Assembly (NCBI GenBank): GCA_034434915.1 | Contig: DAOTYE010000023.1 | Span: 1 to 64,000, forward strand | Direction of reading: 5' to 3' | DNA: 64,000 nt | Origin: DAOTYE01 sp034434915 | GTDB taxonomy: Bacteria; Chloroflexota; Dehalococcoidia; Dehalococcoidales; RBG-16-60-22 | In this document: one piece after another, positions 34,945-43,842 of the stretch | Numbering within the stretch: position 1 is the first letter of the stretch | Layout: each line of letters starts with the position of its first letter | Made by a program: the position numbers and the translations under genes | Notes under the pieces: model-generated | The model's database searches: none | Told to the model about the DNA's origin: nothing | The model's input: only the letters and a program-made list of their open reading frames with translations

Positions 34945-37425
34945 TTATACTTCAATGATAACCTTTTCCGGGGAAATTTTTCCATCCAGGGCATCGCGCT
35001 CTTTCTTGGTCAGGAGCTTGGCGCGCGGTAGATGCAAAAGGCGTGCCGATTCCTCAAGAACATGCGCCCACGTTGAGCGGTTGATAAATAAGAGCCCGGC
35101 AGTGGTCAGCGTTCCGCCGCGGGCGATATAGCCGAGACCCACGGTATGCTCGCCGGTATTGAGCGGCTGGAGTACGCCGAGCATGGGCTCCGGTCTGGTA
35201 TGGACGACGAAAACGCGTTTATTTACCGGTTCGGGGAACAGGCCTTTCCTGACCTTTTCAGGGGCGATATGTGTTTTTTCTCCTTCAGTGCGTGGGTAGC
35301 GGAACCTTCCTGGCTCAAGCATATAGACGACCGAGTGCGCAATGTCTTTTTCAGCCAGGCGGACAGAGGCTTTCAGCACCTCCTCAAGCTGGTAAGCGCC
35401 GATGGCAGTGAGAATGAGATTTGCTTCAGACTGTCCGTGTCCTGCCCAGTCAAGACGGATAGCGCCTTCTTTTACCATTTGGGAGGCTTCCTCAGGTGTA
35501 AAGAGGTCAGGGATTACGTCATACTTGGGAATGACCAGCGTCCAGAACTGCCCGTGCGTCTGATAAAGTTCCCGCATCACTACGGCGGCGGTATTGTAGT
35601 CTGGAATGAAGATGACCCTTGACACGTTGGACACTTCTCCCAGCATTGCCTCCGCCATCGCCGGGTCCTGGTGGGACTGCTCGTTCTTGGCGTTTTCCCA
35701 GGTGTGAGAGGTGAGGACGAGAGGAATGGAGAGCCAGCCGGCGGTGCATTGCTGAAGTTCCTGACAGTGATTGGCAAAGATGATTTCCTGCCGCATCACG
35801 CCCTGCATCTTGGTGCCGAAGGCTTCATACGTGGCGATGAGGTTGATACCGCCTTTGTTTGCCAGCGCCGCGGCGGCAACAGCTTCCTCGTTGAGGGCGG
35901 TGATGATAGCGCCGTGAATATCCTCCGGGATGCCCGGCTCAGGGTCAGTGACGCGGAACTTGAGAGCGTCAAGGGTCTTTTGCAATCGGTTGGACCGCAT
36001 TTCGTCCGGGTTGCCGACACGTGGTCTCAGGTGGGGATTTGCCTGCACGATGGCGAGGAACATTTCATCCACCGCCTGCATAGGGGAGGCACGCCCCCAC
36101 TTTGACCTGTCCAATCTATCTTTCGGCACAGGGCGGGACAGCGCTTGGGGAATCTTGTTGAGGCTAACTTGCCTGTGGGCTAGGGGGTGGTCTTTCTCTT
36201 TGACCCTGCCAGATTGGTCATGGTGATTGAATTTGGCAACGGCTTCTTTCAGCTCAGAAAGAGGCACCCAGAGTTTTCTGGCGCTCTGGTTGAAGTTTCG
36301 GGCGGCTTCAGGGTCAGTATGCGGGTTAGCCATGAGAGGCAGGTTATGCGCCAGATTTGTTCCCGCACCGTAAAAGCCGGCTCCTTTGAGCGCCACGGCG
36401 ATGCCGTAAGGCAGGCGGAAAGGATAGGGCGGTCTCTTGCGGGCAGGAGTCATAATGAATGCTTCCAGGCGGGACTCCATTTCAAAAATTGCCCAGGCGA
36501 AGGCTGACGGGTCAGTCCCGTCAAAGACTATGGGGTCAAAGTTATTAAGTTTCAGGTGCTCTACAAACCAGCTTATGCCTCCCTCCTGAGCCATGGTAGT
36601 GCGCTGGTCAATTCGGCGTCCATTGGCAATCATGATAGGAGTGACCAGACCGCAGTCCCGGGCGCGCCACCAGCGCGGCGCCCAGTCACTCCCGCGCTGT
36701 TCTTCAAAGGCGCCATCGCTCAGAAAGACCACCAGCTTTTCACCCGGCAGAGGCATATGGACATATTGCAGTTCAACAAAGCCGAGATAGCCTCCTTCAG
36801 CCATGCCGCCGGCCGTATAGGCATTTACATGGCTTCCCAGCGGCGAGTCCTGCTTGCCCTCTTTATTGAGGTGATAGGAATAAAAATCACGTACGTAGCG
36901 GGTGAGTCCTTCATCAGTAAGGGAATAGCGCGCCGCATGAGCAGGCGTCATATTGTTAAGGAGGAGATTGACGGTATCAATTGCCGCTACACAGTGACCC
37001 TGTCCCATAATCCAAGAGCGGGTGGTGCCGGTGAGAGCGTTGATTGCCATGTAGCCGGTGTAAGCGGGAATCATGTTCAGGACACCGCCGGTGTGCCCTT
37101 CCGGCTTTGGCTTGAAGTCATCAGTCCCCAGTTCGCGACCGTCCAGATAGATATTCCGGGCATAGGTCTCATGGACGGAAATCCACATTGCCGCGCTGGC
37201 AATACGGTCGGCGGCCTGTAGCAGGTCAAAAACAGGAATGCCGTCCCCCTTCGTGCCGCGCAGTGTCAGCATCTCCGCCATACTGAAGACGCGAGCTTGC
37301 GTCTCAATAGTATGCCGGATTTCTCCGTAGCCTGCCGCCCAGCGGTCAGCCGCTTTATTCCGTTTACGGTAAAGCCTGACCCATTCTGCAGTGCGGATTG
37401 GGTCCTTACCATTGTACAGACTCAT
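34945..37425 (-). CDS. Phosphoketolase-family TPP enzyme (divergent XFP)
   Basis: This 826-residue protein follows the phosphoketolase layout. GHTGGVLNM, MGQGHCVAA, GSHVNAYTAGGMAEGGYLG and the C-terminal SHTWENAKNEQSHQDP correspond to GHWGTTPGLNF, GPGHGG, SHFAPETPGSIHEGGELG and SxVWRQDHNGFTHQDP. The TPP-Mg motif is SDGAFEEQ instead of GDGEAETG. Phosphoketolases split xylulose-5-P or fructose-6-P with phosphate to acetyl phosphate; the adjacent acetate kinase and transaldolase support that. The divergent motifs leave room for a different activity, and some homologues carry an epimerase annotation. Its start overlaps the end of ackA by 20 bases. Confidence 0.8.
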   Translation of the reverse strand: MSLYNGKDPIRTAEWVRLYRKRNKAADRWAAGYGEIRHTIETQARVFSMAEMLTLRGTKGDGIPVFDLLQAADRIASAAMWISVHETYARNIYLDGRELGTDDFKPKPEGHTGGVLNMIPAYTGYMAINALTGTTRSWIMGQGHCVAAIDTVNLLLNNMTPAHAARYSLTDEGLTRYVRDFYSYHLNKEGKQDSPLGSHVNAYTAGGMAEGGYLGFVELQYVHMPLPGEKLVVFLSDGAFEEQRGSDWAPRWWRARDCGLVTPIMIANGRRIDQRTTMAQEGGISWFVEHLKLNNFDPIVFDGTDPSAFAWAIFEMESRLEAFIMTPARKRPPYPFRLPYGIAVALKGAGFYGAGTNLAHNLPLMANPHTDPEAARNFNQSARKLWVPLSELKEAVAKFNHHDQSGRVKEKDHPLAHRQVSLNKIPQALSRPVPKDRLDRSKWGRASPMQAVDEMFLAIVQANPHLRPRVGNPDEMRSNRLQKTLDALKFRVTDPEPGIPEDIHGAIITALNEEAVAAAALANKGGINLIATYEAFGTKMQGVMRQEIIFANHCQELQQCTAGWLSIPLVLTSHTWENAKNEQSHQDPAMAEAMLGEVSNVSRVIFIPDYNTAAVVMRELYQTHGQFWTLVIPKYDVIPDLFTPEEASQMVKEGAIRLDWAGHGQSEANLILTAIGAYQLEEVLKASVRLAEKDIAHSVVYMLEPGRFRYPRTEGEKTHIAPEKVRKGLFPEPVNKRVFVVHTRPEPMLGVLQPLNTGEHTVGLGYIARGGTLTTAGLLFINRSTWAHVLEESARLLHLPRAKLLTKKERDALDGKISPEKVIIEV

Positions 37426-38638
37426 TACTCACCTCCCCCGGTCTTTTTTTCAGCAGAGCCACCGTATCCCGGGCGATAATGATTGCCTCATCAACGGGAA
37501 TAACATAAGCCTGAACGGGAGAATCATCAGTGGTGATGCGTCTTTCCTGTCCGATGGCGGAAGCGTTGCGTTCGCTATCCAGCTTCAGGCCACACCACTC
37601 CAGACCGGAGAGGATGCGGGCACGTATTTCTGGTGCATTTTCACCGATGCCGCCGCCGAAGATGACCGCCTCTGCTCCCCGGAGCACGGCAAGGTAAGCC
37701 CCGATGGTTTTCTTCACCCGGTAGCAGAACATATCAATGGCGAGGTTAGCTTTGGCGTCCCCCTGGCCGGCGGCGGCAAGAAGCTCGCGCATATCTTTTG
37801 AACTTCCGGATACGCCCAGCAGGCCTGACCTGGTATTGAGCCATTTCTCAACCGCCTCTATGCTTGCACCTTCCCGGCGAGCAATAAAGCCGGGCAGGGA
37901 GGGGTCAATATCACCAGAGCGGGTGCCCATGATTAAACCCTCAAGGGGAGTGAAGCCCATTGAGGTGTCAATAGAGTGTCCCCCGGCAACTGCAGATGCA
38001 GAGCAGCCGTTGCCCAGCTGGAGGGTAATGACTTTTACCTGTGCCGGCGGTTTATTAACCATAGAGGCATAATGTTCCATCATGAAGCGGTGCGCCAGCC
38101 CGTGAAAGCCGTAACGCTTGATGCGGTGCCTGTCCGCCAGGTCCTGTGGAAGGGCATAGCGGCTGGCATATTCCGGCATGCGGTGGTGAAAGGCGGTATC
38201 AAAGACGGCTACCATGGGCGTTTCTAATCCCAGCACTGCCCGGGCCGCCCGGATTGCCTGCAGGGAAGGCTGGTTATGGAGCGGAGCCAGCTCGCTCAGA
38301 GCATCTACGGCGGCGATGACTGAATCATCAATGAGGACCGGCTCAGAGAAACAGTCACCGCCGTGAATCACGCGGTGTCCCACTGCCAGAGATTCGCTCT
38401 GGTTAAGTAGATTCTGCGCCCTGAGCCAATTGAGCACAATCTTGCCTGCCTCACTGTGGTCTGCTACAGCCTTCTGTTCTTCAAAGTGAATGTCCCCGCA
38501 GACGAAATCAACGCGGCTTGCGCCGGCGATTTTATCCACGATGCCTGAAGCGAGCGTCTCAAGAATGTCAGCGGCGGTCATGCGGAAGAGCTTGAACTTG
38601 AGCGTAGAACTCCCGCAGTTAAAAACTAGAATGTTCAT
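37406..38638 (-). CDS. ackA: Acetate kinase
   Basis: This 410-residue ASKHA kinase begins MNILVFNCGSSTLKFKLF, the acetate kinase N-terminal signature, and contains HRVIHGGDCF, FDTAFHHRMPEYA, GFHGLAHRFM, LGNGCSASAV and FGGGIGENAPEIRARI. It interconverts acetyl phosphate plus ADP with acetate plus ATP. No phosphotransacetylase lies beside it; the following phosphoketolase-like gene would supply acetyl phosphate directly. It is the first gene of the operon and has a TATAAT promoter about 28 bases upstream. Confidence 0.95.
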   Translation of the reverse strand: MNILVFNCGSSTLKFKLFRMTAADILETLASGIVDKIAGASRVDFVCGDIHFEEQKAVADHSEAGKIVLNWLRAQNLLNQSESLAVGHRVIHGGDCFSEPVLIDDSVIAAVDALSELAPLHNQPSLQAIRAARAVLGLETPMVAVFDTAFHHRMPEYASRYALPQDLADRHRIKRYGFHGLAHRFMMEHYASMVNKPPAQVKVITLQLGNGCSASAVAGGHSIDTSMGFTPLEGLIMGTRSGDIDPSLPGFIARREGASIEAVEKWLNTRSGLLGVSGSSKDMRELLAAAGQGDAKANLAIDMFCYRVKKTIGAYLAVLRGAEAVIFGGGIGENAPEIRARILSGLEWCGLKLDSERNASAIGQERRITTDDSPVQAYVIPVDEAIIIARDTVALLKKRPGEVSNESVQW

Positions 38639-38665
38639 GTCTTCTCGTGGATTACCCTAGTTAGC

Positions 38666-38694
38666 ATTATAAGCTAAACGGTGTATTGCGTGAA
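38666..38694 (-). promoter_or_regulatory. ackA operon promoter
   Basis: On the minus strand, TTCACG (38689-38694), a 17-base spacer and TATAAT (38666-38671), 27 bases before the ackA ATG. Confidence 0.5.
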
Positions 38695-38737
38695 AGATAT
38701 CAGCCAGTTCACCAGGCAAAAGAACCCAATCAGACTA

Positions 38738-38766
38738 TTGGTTAATGGCAGTAAATGCGATACAAT
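38738..38766 (+). promoter_or_regulatory. Superoxide dismutase operon promoter
   Basis: TTGGTT (38738-38743), a 17-base spacer and TACAAT (38761-38766), 35 bases before the start. Confidence 0.5.
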
Positions 38767-38801
38767 ATAACTATAAGGTATTTGAAGTAGAGGAGGGTAA
38801 G

Positions 38802-39374
38802 ATGACGTATCAGGCAAAGGACTACAGCAGTTTGATTGGCATGACAGGGTTCAGCGAGGCATTGCTTAAAAACCATTTCACACTTTACCAGGGCTACGTC
38901 AACAATACCAATAAACTGGCTGAACTGCTCAAAAACAAGCCCAAGGACGGGACAAATCCGGAATATGCTGAGCTTAAGCGACGTTTCGGCTTTGAGTTCA
39001 ACGGCATGCGGCTCCACGAGTATTACTTTGACAATCTGGGCGGGAAATCTCCGCTGGACAAGAACGGCAAGCTGGCAAAGGCACTGGCTTCAGCGTTTGG
39101 CAGTTATGAAGCGTGGGAAGAAGACTTCAAAGCTACCGGCAAGATGCGGGGTATCGGCTGGGCTATCCTTTACCAGGATGATGTCACCGGATGGCTTTTC
39201 AACCAGTGGATTAACGAGCACGAGATGAATCACATGGCTGGCTGTAAACCCATTCTGGTAATGGACGTGTTTGAACATGCCTTTATGACTGATTACGGCC
39301 TGAAAAGGGCAGACTACATTGAGGCATTTTTCAAGAATATCAGCTGGAAAGCCGTGGAAAGCAGAATCAAATAA
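38802..39374 (+). CDS. Superoxide dismutase (Fe/Mn family)
   Basis: This 190-residue protein has the Fe/Mn-SOD fold with likely metal ligands His25 (NHFTLYQGYV), His72 (RLHEYYFDNL), Asp155 and His159 (MDVFEHAFM). The first-helix motif differs from the usual HHxxHHxxYV but matches a known bacterial subgroup. The metal cannot be told from the sequence. It starts after GAGGAGGG; the longer frame begins inside the promoter. It leads a run with a Rieske protein, a universal stress protein and a site-2 protease, which looks like an oxygen-stress unit in an anaerobe. Confidence 0.92.
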   Translation: MTYQAKDYSSLIGMTGFSEALLKNHFTLYQGYVNNTNKLAELLKNKPKDGTNPEYAELKRRFGFEFNGMRLHEYYFDNLGGKSPLDKNGKLAKALASAFGSYEAWEEDFKATGKMRGIGWAILYQDDVTGWLFNQWINEHEMNHMAGCKPILVMDVFEHAFMTDYGLKRADYIEAFFKNISWKAVESRIK

Positions 39375-39391
39375 TTTTTAATGAGGGGATT

Positions 39392-39742
39392 ATGAGCCAG
39401 TGGATAGCAGTGGCAGGGATTGACGAACTCAACCCGGGCGCCATGAAAGCGGTCAGCGCAGGGGAGAAGGAGATACTTCTGGCGCGGGTGGGAGATAGCT
39501 ATTACGCGGTGAGCAACCGCTGTCCACATCTGGGTGGGAAACTTTCAGAAGGAAAGCTGGAAGGGACGGTGGTCACCTGCCCGCGGCATGGCTCTCAGTT
39601 TGACCTGCGGGATGGACATGTCATCCGCTGGACTACGTTTACCGGTCTGGTAGCAAAGGTGAGCCAGGTGGTTAAATCACCCCGGCCCATCACCACTTAT
39701 AAGGTAAAGACTGAAGGAAACGCAGTTCTCATTGAGGTTTAG
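39392..39742 (+). CDS. Rieske [2Fe-2S] ferredoxin
   Basis: This 116-residue soluble Rieske protein has ligands Cys44 and His46 (CPHLGG) and Cys63 and His66 (CPRHGSQFD). It has no membrane anchor or oxygenase domain, so it resembles the small electron carriers of dioxygenase systems or nitrite-reductase small subunits. Here it follows superoxide dismutase by 17 bases and probably passes electrons in an oxidative-stress or redox reaction that cannot be named. Confidence 0.93.
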   Translation: MSQWIAVAGIDELNPGAMKAVSAGEKEILLARVGDSYYAVSNRCPHLGGKLSEGKLEGTVVTCPRHGSQFDLRDGHVIRWTTFTGLVAKVSQVVKSPRPITTYKVKTEGNAVLIEV

Positions 39743-39768
39743 CTGATTTCAGCATAAGGAGAGACGGC

Positions 39769-40245
39769 ATGGCTAAGAAAATACTGGTATGCCTTGATGG
39801 TTCCCGGGTAGCTGAAGCAATCCTGCCTTATGCGGCAGAGGAAGCCCTCCACGGCGGAAGTAAAATAATCCTGCTCCAGGTATTGACCGGGGCAGGCTTT
39901 GTGGTTACTCCCGCTGTGCCCGGCGTGCCCGCCGCGCCGATACCCACGCGTGCCAGCGCGGAGCAGATTGAAAAAGAGGAGCGGGCGGCAGAGGCATATC
40001 TGGAGAGCGTAGCCAGACTCCTGCGTCAAAAGGGGATAGATGTAGAATGGACTATCCTGCCCGGACCGCTGGTGGGGCAGGCGATTGTAGACTATGCCCG
40101 GAAAAACGGGGTAGACCTCATCGCCATGGCGACTCATGGCCGCGGCGGGCTGAGCCGGGCGGTTCTGGGCAGTATTGCGGACTATGTGCTCAGAGAGTCA
40201 GGCATCCCCCTCTTTATCATCAGGCCCAGGAAAGCTGAGCAATAA
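39769..40245 (+). CDS. Universal stress protein (UspA family)
   Basis: This 158-residue Usp domain protein starts KKILVCLDGSRVAEAILPYAAEEA and ends with the nucleotide-binding pattern MATHGRGGLSRAVLGSIADYVLRES. That GxxG-9x-GS(T/S) motif suggests ATP binding. An unusual Pro/Ala-rich loop (VTPAVPGVPAAPIPT) lies around residues 44-62. An AAGGAGAG site precedes it, and it is co-directional with superoxide dismutase and Rieske genes. Confidence 0.93.
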   Translation: MAKKILVCLDGSRVAEAILPYAAEEALHGGSKIILLQVLTGAGFVVTPAVPGVPAAPIPTRASAEQIEKEERAAEAYLESVARLLRQKGIDVEWTILPGPLVGQAIVDYARKNGVDLIAMATHGRGGLSRAVLGSIADYVLRESGIPLFIIRPRKAEQ

Positions 40246-40265
40246 GCTCAGATTGAGAGGACAAT

Positions 40266-41390
40266 GTGAGAGGTTCAATCCGTATCGGGTCAATAGCCGG
40301 CATAGAGCTGCGGGTGCATTATAACTGGCTTCTGATTCTGGCGCTGGTCACGTGGTCGCTGGCGCAGGGCTTCTTTCCTCAGTCCTACCCCGGCTGGGAG
40401 AAAAGCACTTACTGGATAACCGGTTTTGCCGCGGCACTGCTTCTTTTTGTTTCCGTCCTGCTCCACGAGCTGGCACACTCCTTCGTAGCACGGGCAAGAG
40501 GCATGCCGGTCACCAGCATCACGCTGTTTATTTTCGGTGGGGTGAGCAACATCGCCCGGGAGGCAGAGAAGCCGAAGACTGAGTTTGCCATGGCAATTGT
40601 TGGTCCGCTCACTAGCGTTGCCTTATCGGGGCTTTGCTATGTTTTATGGCTATTGATGAGTGATAAGCTGAGTCCGCTTGCGGCAACTTTTTACTATTTA
40701 TGGTTCATCAATGGACTGCTGGCAGTCTTCAATCTTTTGCCCGGGTTCCCTCTGGACGGCGGGCGCGTTCTGCGCTCAATCATCTGGGGCATCACGGGCA
40801 ACCTAGTTAAGGCAACCAGCGTGGCTTCAGCGGTGGGGCAGGGGTTCGGGTGGCTTCTCATTGGCGTCGGAATTTTCCAGATGCTGACCGGCAACCTGCT
40901 GGGCGGTCTGTGGATGGCGTTTATCGGCTGGTTTATCAGCGGTGCGGCGGCGTCAAGCCGTCAGGAGACGGCGCTTCAGGAGCAATTGAAGGGAATCCCG
41001 GTTAAAGCGGTGATGAATAATAGCTTGGAGACAGTAAGCTCCGGTATGACGGTAACTGAGCTGGTAGAAGAAATCTTCCTCAAGTACCGCCGCCGGTCTA
41101 TACCTGTAGCAGATGGAGGCAAAATTATCGGCATTGTGACGATTACTGATGTCAGGCATATCCCGCAAGAGCGCTGGGGACAGACCACGGTAGAGACCAT
41201 CATGACGCGCCAGCCGCTTTATACCGTATCGCCGGAGGAAAGCCTGACCAAAGCCATGGCGCTCATTGCCCAGCATGACATTAACCAGGTGCTCGTAGTT
41301 CAGGACGGCAGGCTTATGGGCACCTTGAGCCGTGCTGACATTATTGGCTATCTGCAGTTCAGCAATATGCTGGGTACCAGAAGAAAATAG
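40266..41390 (+). CDS. Site-2 protease (M50) with C-terminal CBS pair
   Basis: This 374-residue intramembrane metalloprotease has zinc motif His67-Glu68-x-x-His71 (HELAH) and the third ligand in NLLPGFPLDGGRVL around residue 166, within six membrane helices. Residues about 245-370 form two CBS domains (MTVTELVEEIF... and MTRQPLYTVSPEESL...), which often sense adenine nucleotides. This is the SpoIVFB-like type. The start is GTG after GAGAGG. It closes the SOD / Rieske / Usp run, so it may release a stress regulator, though no anti-sigma target is nearby. Confidence 0.92.
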   Translation: MRGSIRIGSIAGIELRVHYNWLLILALVTWSLAQGFFPQSYPGWEKSTYWITGFAAALLLFVSVLLHELAHSFVARARGMPVTSITLFIFGGVSNIAREAEKPKTEFAMAIVGPLTSVALSGLCYVLWLLMSDKLSPLAATFYYLWFINGLLAVFNLLPGFPLDGGRVLRSIIWGITGNLVKATSVASAVGQGFGWLLIGVGIFQMLTGNLLGGLWMAFIGWFISGAAASSRQETALQEQLKGIPVKAVMNNSLETVSSGMTVTELVEEIFLKYRRRSIPVADGGKIIGIVTITDVRHIPQERWGQTTVETIMTRQPLYTVSPEESLTKAMALIAQHDINQVLVVQDGRLMGTLSRADIIGYLQFSNMLGTRRK

Positions 41391-41431
41391 AAAGCGGATT
41401 AAGAAGATTTCAAGCCGTCTTGCGGGCGGGA

Positions 41432-42151
41432 TTATTCTGCTTTGCTTCCCCGGGCTGAACTGCCGATTTTCAACAGTTCATTGAAGGCGTCAAACCACTT
41501 CAGCTTGACCTCTTCTGACCATGCCGGGTCAAAGGTGGGGAACTTGTTCAGAACCATGGTATCCCAGGAATTATGGTATGGCATTTCCACCGTTTTTTCT
41601 GGAACTACCGAGTTCCCACTTGTCCTTGTGGCAACTTTCTTGGAATTTCTGGCACCAGTGCCACTACGCGGCGTTTTCAGCCGCTTGGTGATGAATGAAG
41701 ACAGGTGAATGCCGGCATCACTGGCGAGCATTAGAAAGAATTTGATGCATTTGCGGGAAACGTCTCCAGTTAGCTCAAACTGGCTGTGGAAGATTTCCTC
41801 CAGCTGGCTGTAAGTGCCGTTCTGGGGGTCAAAAGAGCTGCGGAAGATAAAGGTAAACGCTTCATAGGCAATCTGTCTAAGTAGCTCTGTCTTCTGCGGA
41901 CCGCGGGCAGAAACAAGAAGCCTGAGCCGGTTTGTGGGTATTGAATTGGCGTCAATCAGCCCCAGAAAACGCAAAGCGGTCATGAGCTGGGTGCCGGTGG
42001 TGCCGGAGAGCCGGTCTCCCCAGTAACTGCGGTCAATCCGGGCAGGAATACCTCCCACCTGCAGGCTGTCCACGAAATTACGGAACGTGCGGTATGAGAT
42101 GTAAGGAGGCAGACGCTTCCGTGTGGTGTCATTAACCGCGTTAACGACCAT
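41432..42151 (-). CDS. DUF5343 family protein
   Basis: This 239-residue protein matches the DUF5343 pattern: LPPYISYRTFRNFVDSLQ at the N-terminus, ARIDRSYWGDRLSGTTGTQLMTALRFLGLID and a helical region to about residue 155. A basic Ser/Thr-rich linker (about 160-190) follows, then a short helical end. DUF5343 proteins are uncharacterised and often occur in mobile or defence contexts; the N-terminus looks like a winged helix. It has its own promoter (TTGTAA / TATAAT) and stands alone, convergent with the site-2 protease. Confidence 0.75.
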   Translation of the reverse strand: MVVNAVNDTTRKRLPPYISYRTFRNFVDSLQVGGIPARIDRSYWGDRLSGTTGTQLMTALRFLGLIDANSIPTNRLRLLVSARGPQKTELLRQIAYEAFTFIFRSSFDPQNGTYSQLEEIFHSQFELTGDVSRKCIKFFLMLASDAGIHLSSFITKRLKTPRSGTGARNSKKVATRTSGNSVVPEKTVEMPYHNSWDTMVLNKFPTFDPAWSEEVKLKWFDAFNELLKIGSSARGSKAE

Positions 42152-42172
42152 AATACCGTCCTGGCAGTTTTA

Positions 42173-42201
42173 ATTATATGGCAACACTGCTGGAATTACA
42201 A
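42173..42201 (-). promoter_or_regulatory. Promoter of the DUF5343 gene
   Basis: On the minus strand, TTGTAA (42196-42201), a 17-base spacer and TATAAT (42173-42178), 21 bases before the ATG. Confidence 0.5.
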
Positions 42202-42274
42202 CAGGTGTTTGATAAATATTTTGGAATTTGGTCACGGATTAGGCGGAACTACACAGGACAAAATTGGACAATCT

Positions 42275-42304
42275 TTGACGGATGCTTCTGGCACGTCTTA
42301 TTCT
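42275..42304 (+). promoter_or_regulatory. Possible promoter of the ftsA-ftsZ operon
   Basis: TTGACG (42275-42280), an 18-base spacer and TATTCT (42299-42304), 40 bases before the small gene that precedes ftsA. Confidence 0.35.
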
Positions 42305-42344
42305 GAATGCATAAAAACAAAAAATGTAAAAGGAGGGAAAAAGT

Positions 42345-42554
42345 ATGGGACTGGCTATTGAGTATCAGAAGCTGATGACGGAGATTGTCTACATTAATCT
42401 CCCTGGGCCACAGGAGCCCACTCCGGGAATGAGTGGCAGTGAGCTCATGCATGGTTTTCTGGCAGAGCTCCATGACGCACCAAATCCGGAAGTCAGGAAC
42501 TTCGTCAACCTTCTGTGCAGCAAATGGAACATCCATTACCGGGAAGCAAAGTAG
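42345..42554 (+). CDS. Small protein of unknown function before ftsA
   Basis: A 69-residue reading frame with a very good AAAGGAGGG ribosome site. It is mildly acidic, with no membrane segment and no recognisable domain. It starts MGLAIEYQKLMTEIVYINLP and ends in a helical EVRNFVNLLCSKWNIHYREA. It lies 41 bases upstream of ftsA in the same direction and behind the only visible promoter, so it is likely co-transcribed with the division genes. I do not recognise it. Confidence 0.6.
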   Translation: MGLAIEYQKLMTEIVYINLPGPQEPTPGMSGSELMHGFLAELHDAPNPEVRNFVNLLCSKWNIHYREAK

Positions 42555-42595
42555 CTGGCTATAAAATAAATAGGTAGCCAGCGGAGGAGTGAAAA

Positions 42596-43816
42596 ATGAG
42601 AAAGAACAGAGTCGCAGCCATAGATGTCGGTACTACTAAAGTATGTACCATAATGGCTGATGTCAGTGGCAATGGCGGCTCTCCCCGCGTTCTCGGTGTT
42701 GGCGTGGCTCCATCTGCCGGCTTGCAGAAGGGACTGGTAGTCAATATTGATGAAGCCAAAGAATCAATCCGGGAATCGGTGAGAAAAGCCGAAAGGAGTG
42801 CCGGCTACAAGCTGGAGTCAGCTTATGTAGGCATTACCGGCAGGCACGTAAGCTCGGTGAATAACAGGGGTGTTGTTTCCATCAGTCGCGGTGACCGGCT
42901 GGTCCGCCCTGAGGATTTGAGACGCGTTCTGGAAATTGCGCGCAGTGTCAGAGTGCCCAGCGACCAGAAACTGCTTCATGTTATCCCCCGCAGTTATAAG
43001 GTTGATGGGCAGGAGGGGATAAAGAACCCTGTGGGCATGCACGGTTTCCGCCTGGATGTGGAGGCGCATATTGTTACCGCGGCGGTAACCTCCATCCAGA
43101 ACCTGACCAAATGCATCCGCGGGGTGGGGGTTGAGATTGATGACCTGGTACTGGAATCTCTGGCCAGCGCAGAGGCAGTGCTGACGGAGGAAGAACGGCA
43201 GACCGGTGTTCTCCTGGCGGATATCGGCGGGGGTACCACTGATATCTGCGTCATTAAGGATGACACTATTTACCATACCTCCATTTTACCCGTCGCCGGG
43301 TATCAGATTACCAGAGATGTGGCGATGGGTCTGGGACTTTCCTTTGAACTGGCTGAGGAAATGAAAAAGCGTTATGGTAATGTCATGCCTTTTGCCGAAG
43401 AGGGTAAAGAAGAAGAGGAAGATAAGAAGGTCACCGCTGACGGGCACAGCGTTTCCTATCATGACCTGTCAGAAATCATCCGTATCCGCGTGGAAGAGCT
43501 TATCCGTCTTATTGTCCTGGAGCTACCGCACGGGGATTATGCCAAACTAATCCCGGCGGGCATCGTCCTCACCGGTGGTAGCGCCAATCTTCCTGGCATT
43601 GCTGAGCTGACCGAGACAATGACACGTCTTCCGGCGCGGGTGGGCACTCCAATTAACATGTATGGCGTATCCGATACTCTGCGCGACCCGGCGTACGCTA
43701 CCGGCGTGGGTCTTTTGCTCTGGAAAGCGAAGAAACAGCAGGGCATGCAGAGCTGGCAGGATAAGCACGGCGTGCGTGATTTCCTGTCAAGATTATTCGG
43801 ACGCGTCACAAAATAA
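42596..43816 (+). CDS. ftsA: Cell division protein FtsA
   Basis: This 406-residue actin-like protein contains [17 protein letters not shown] (phosphate 1), the SHS2-type 1C domain around residues 85-165, [15 protein letters not shown] (phosphate 2) and [12 protein letters not shown] (adenosine motif). FtsA tethers FtsZ to the membrane. The expected C-terminal amphipathic helix is plausible in [19 protein letters not shown] lies before the ATG. It precedes ftsZ by 26 bases; no ftsQ is nearby. Confidence 0.95.
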   Translation: MRKNRVAAIDVGTTKVCTIMADVSGNGGSPRVLGVGVAPSAGLQKGLVVNIDEAKESIRESVRKAERSAGYKLESAYVGITGRHVSSVNNRGVVSISRGDRLVRPEDLRRVLEIARSVRVPSDQKLLHVIPRSYKVDGQEGIKNPVGMHGFRLDVEAHIVTAAVTSIQNLTKCIRGVGVEIDDLVLESLASAEAVLTEEERQTGVLLADIGGGTTDICVIKDDTIYHTSILPVAGYQITRDVAMGLGLSFELAEEMKKRYGNVMPFAEEGKEEEEDKKVTADGHSVSYHDLSEIIRIRVEELIRLIVLELPHGDYAKLIPAGIVLTGGSANLPGIAELTETMTRLPARVGTPINMYGVSDTLRDPAYATGVGLLLWKAKKQQGMQSWQDKHGVRDFLSRLFGRVTK

Positions 43817-43842
43817 AACTTAAGAGAAAAAAGGAGAAAAAG

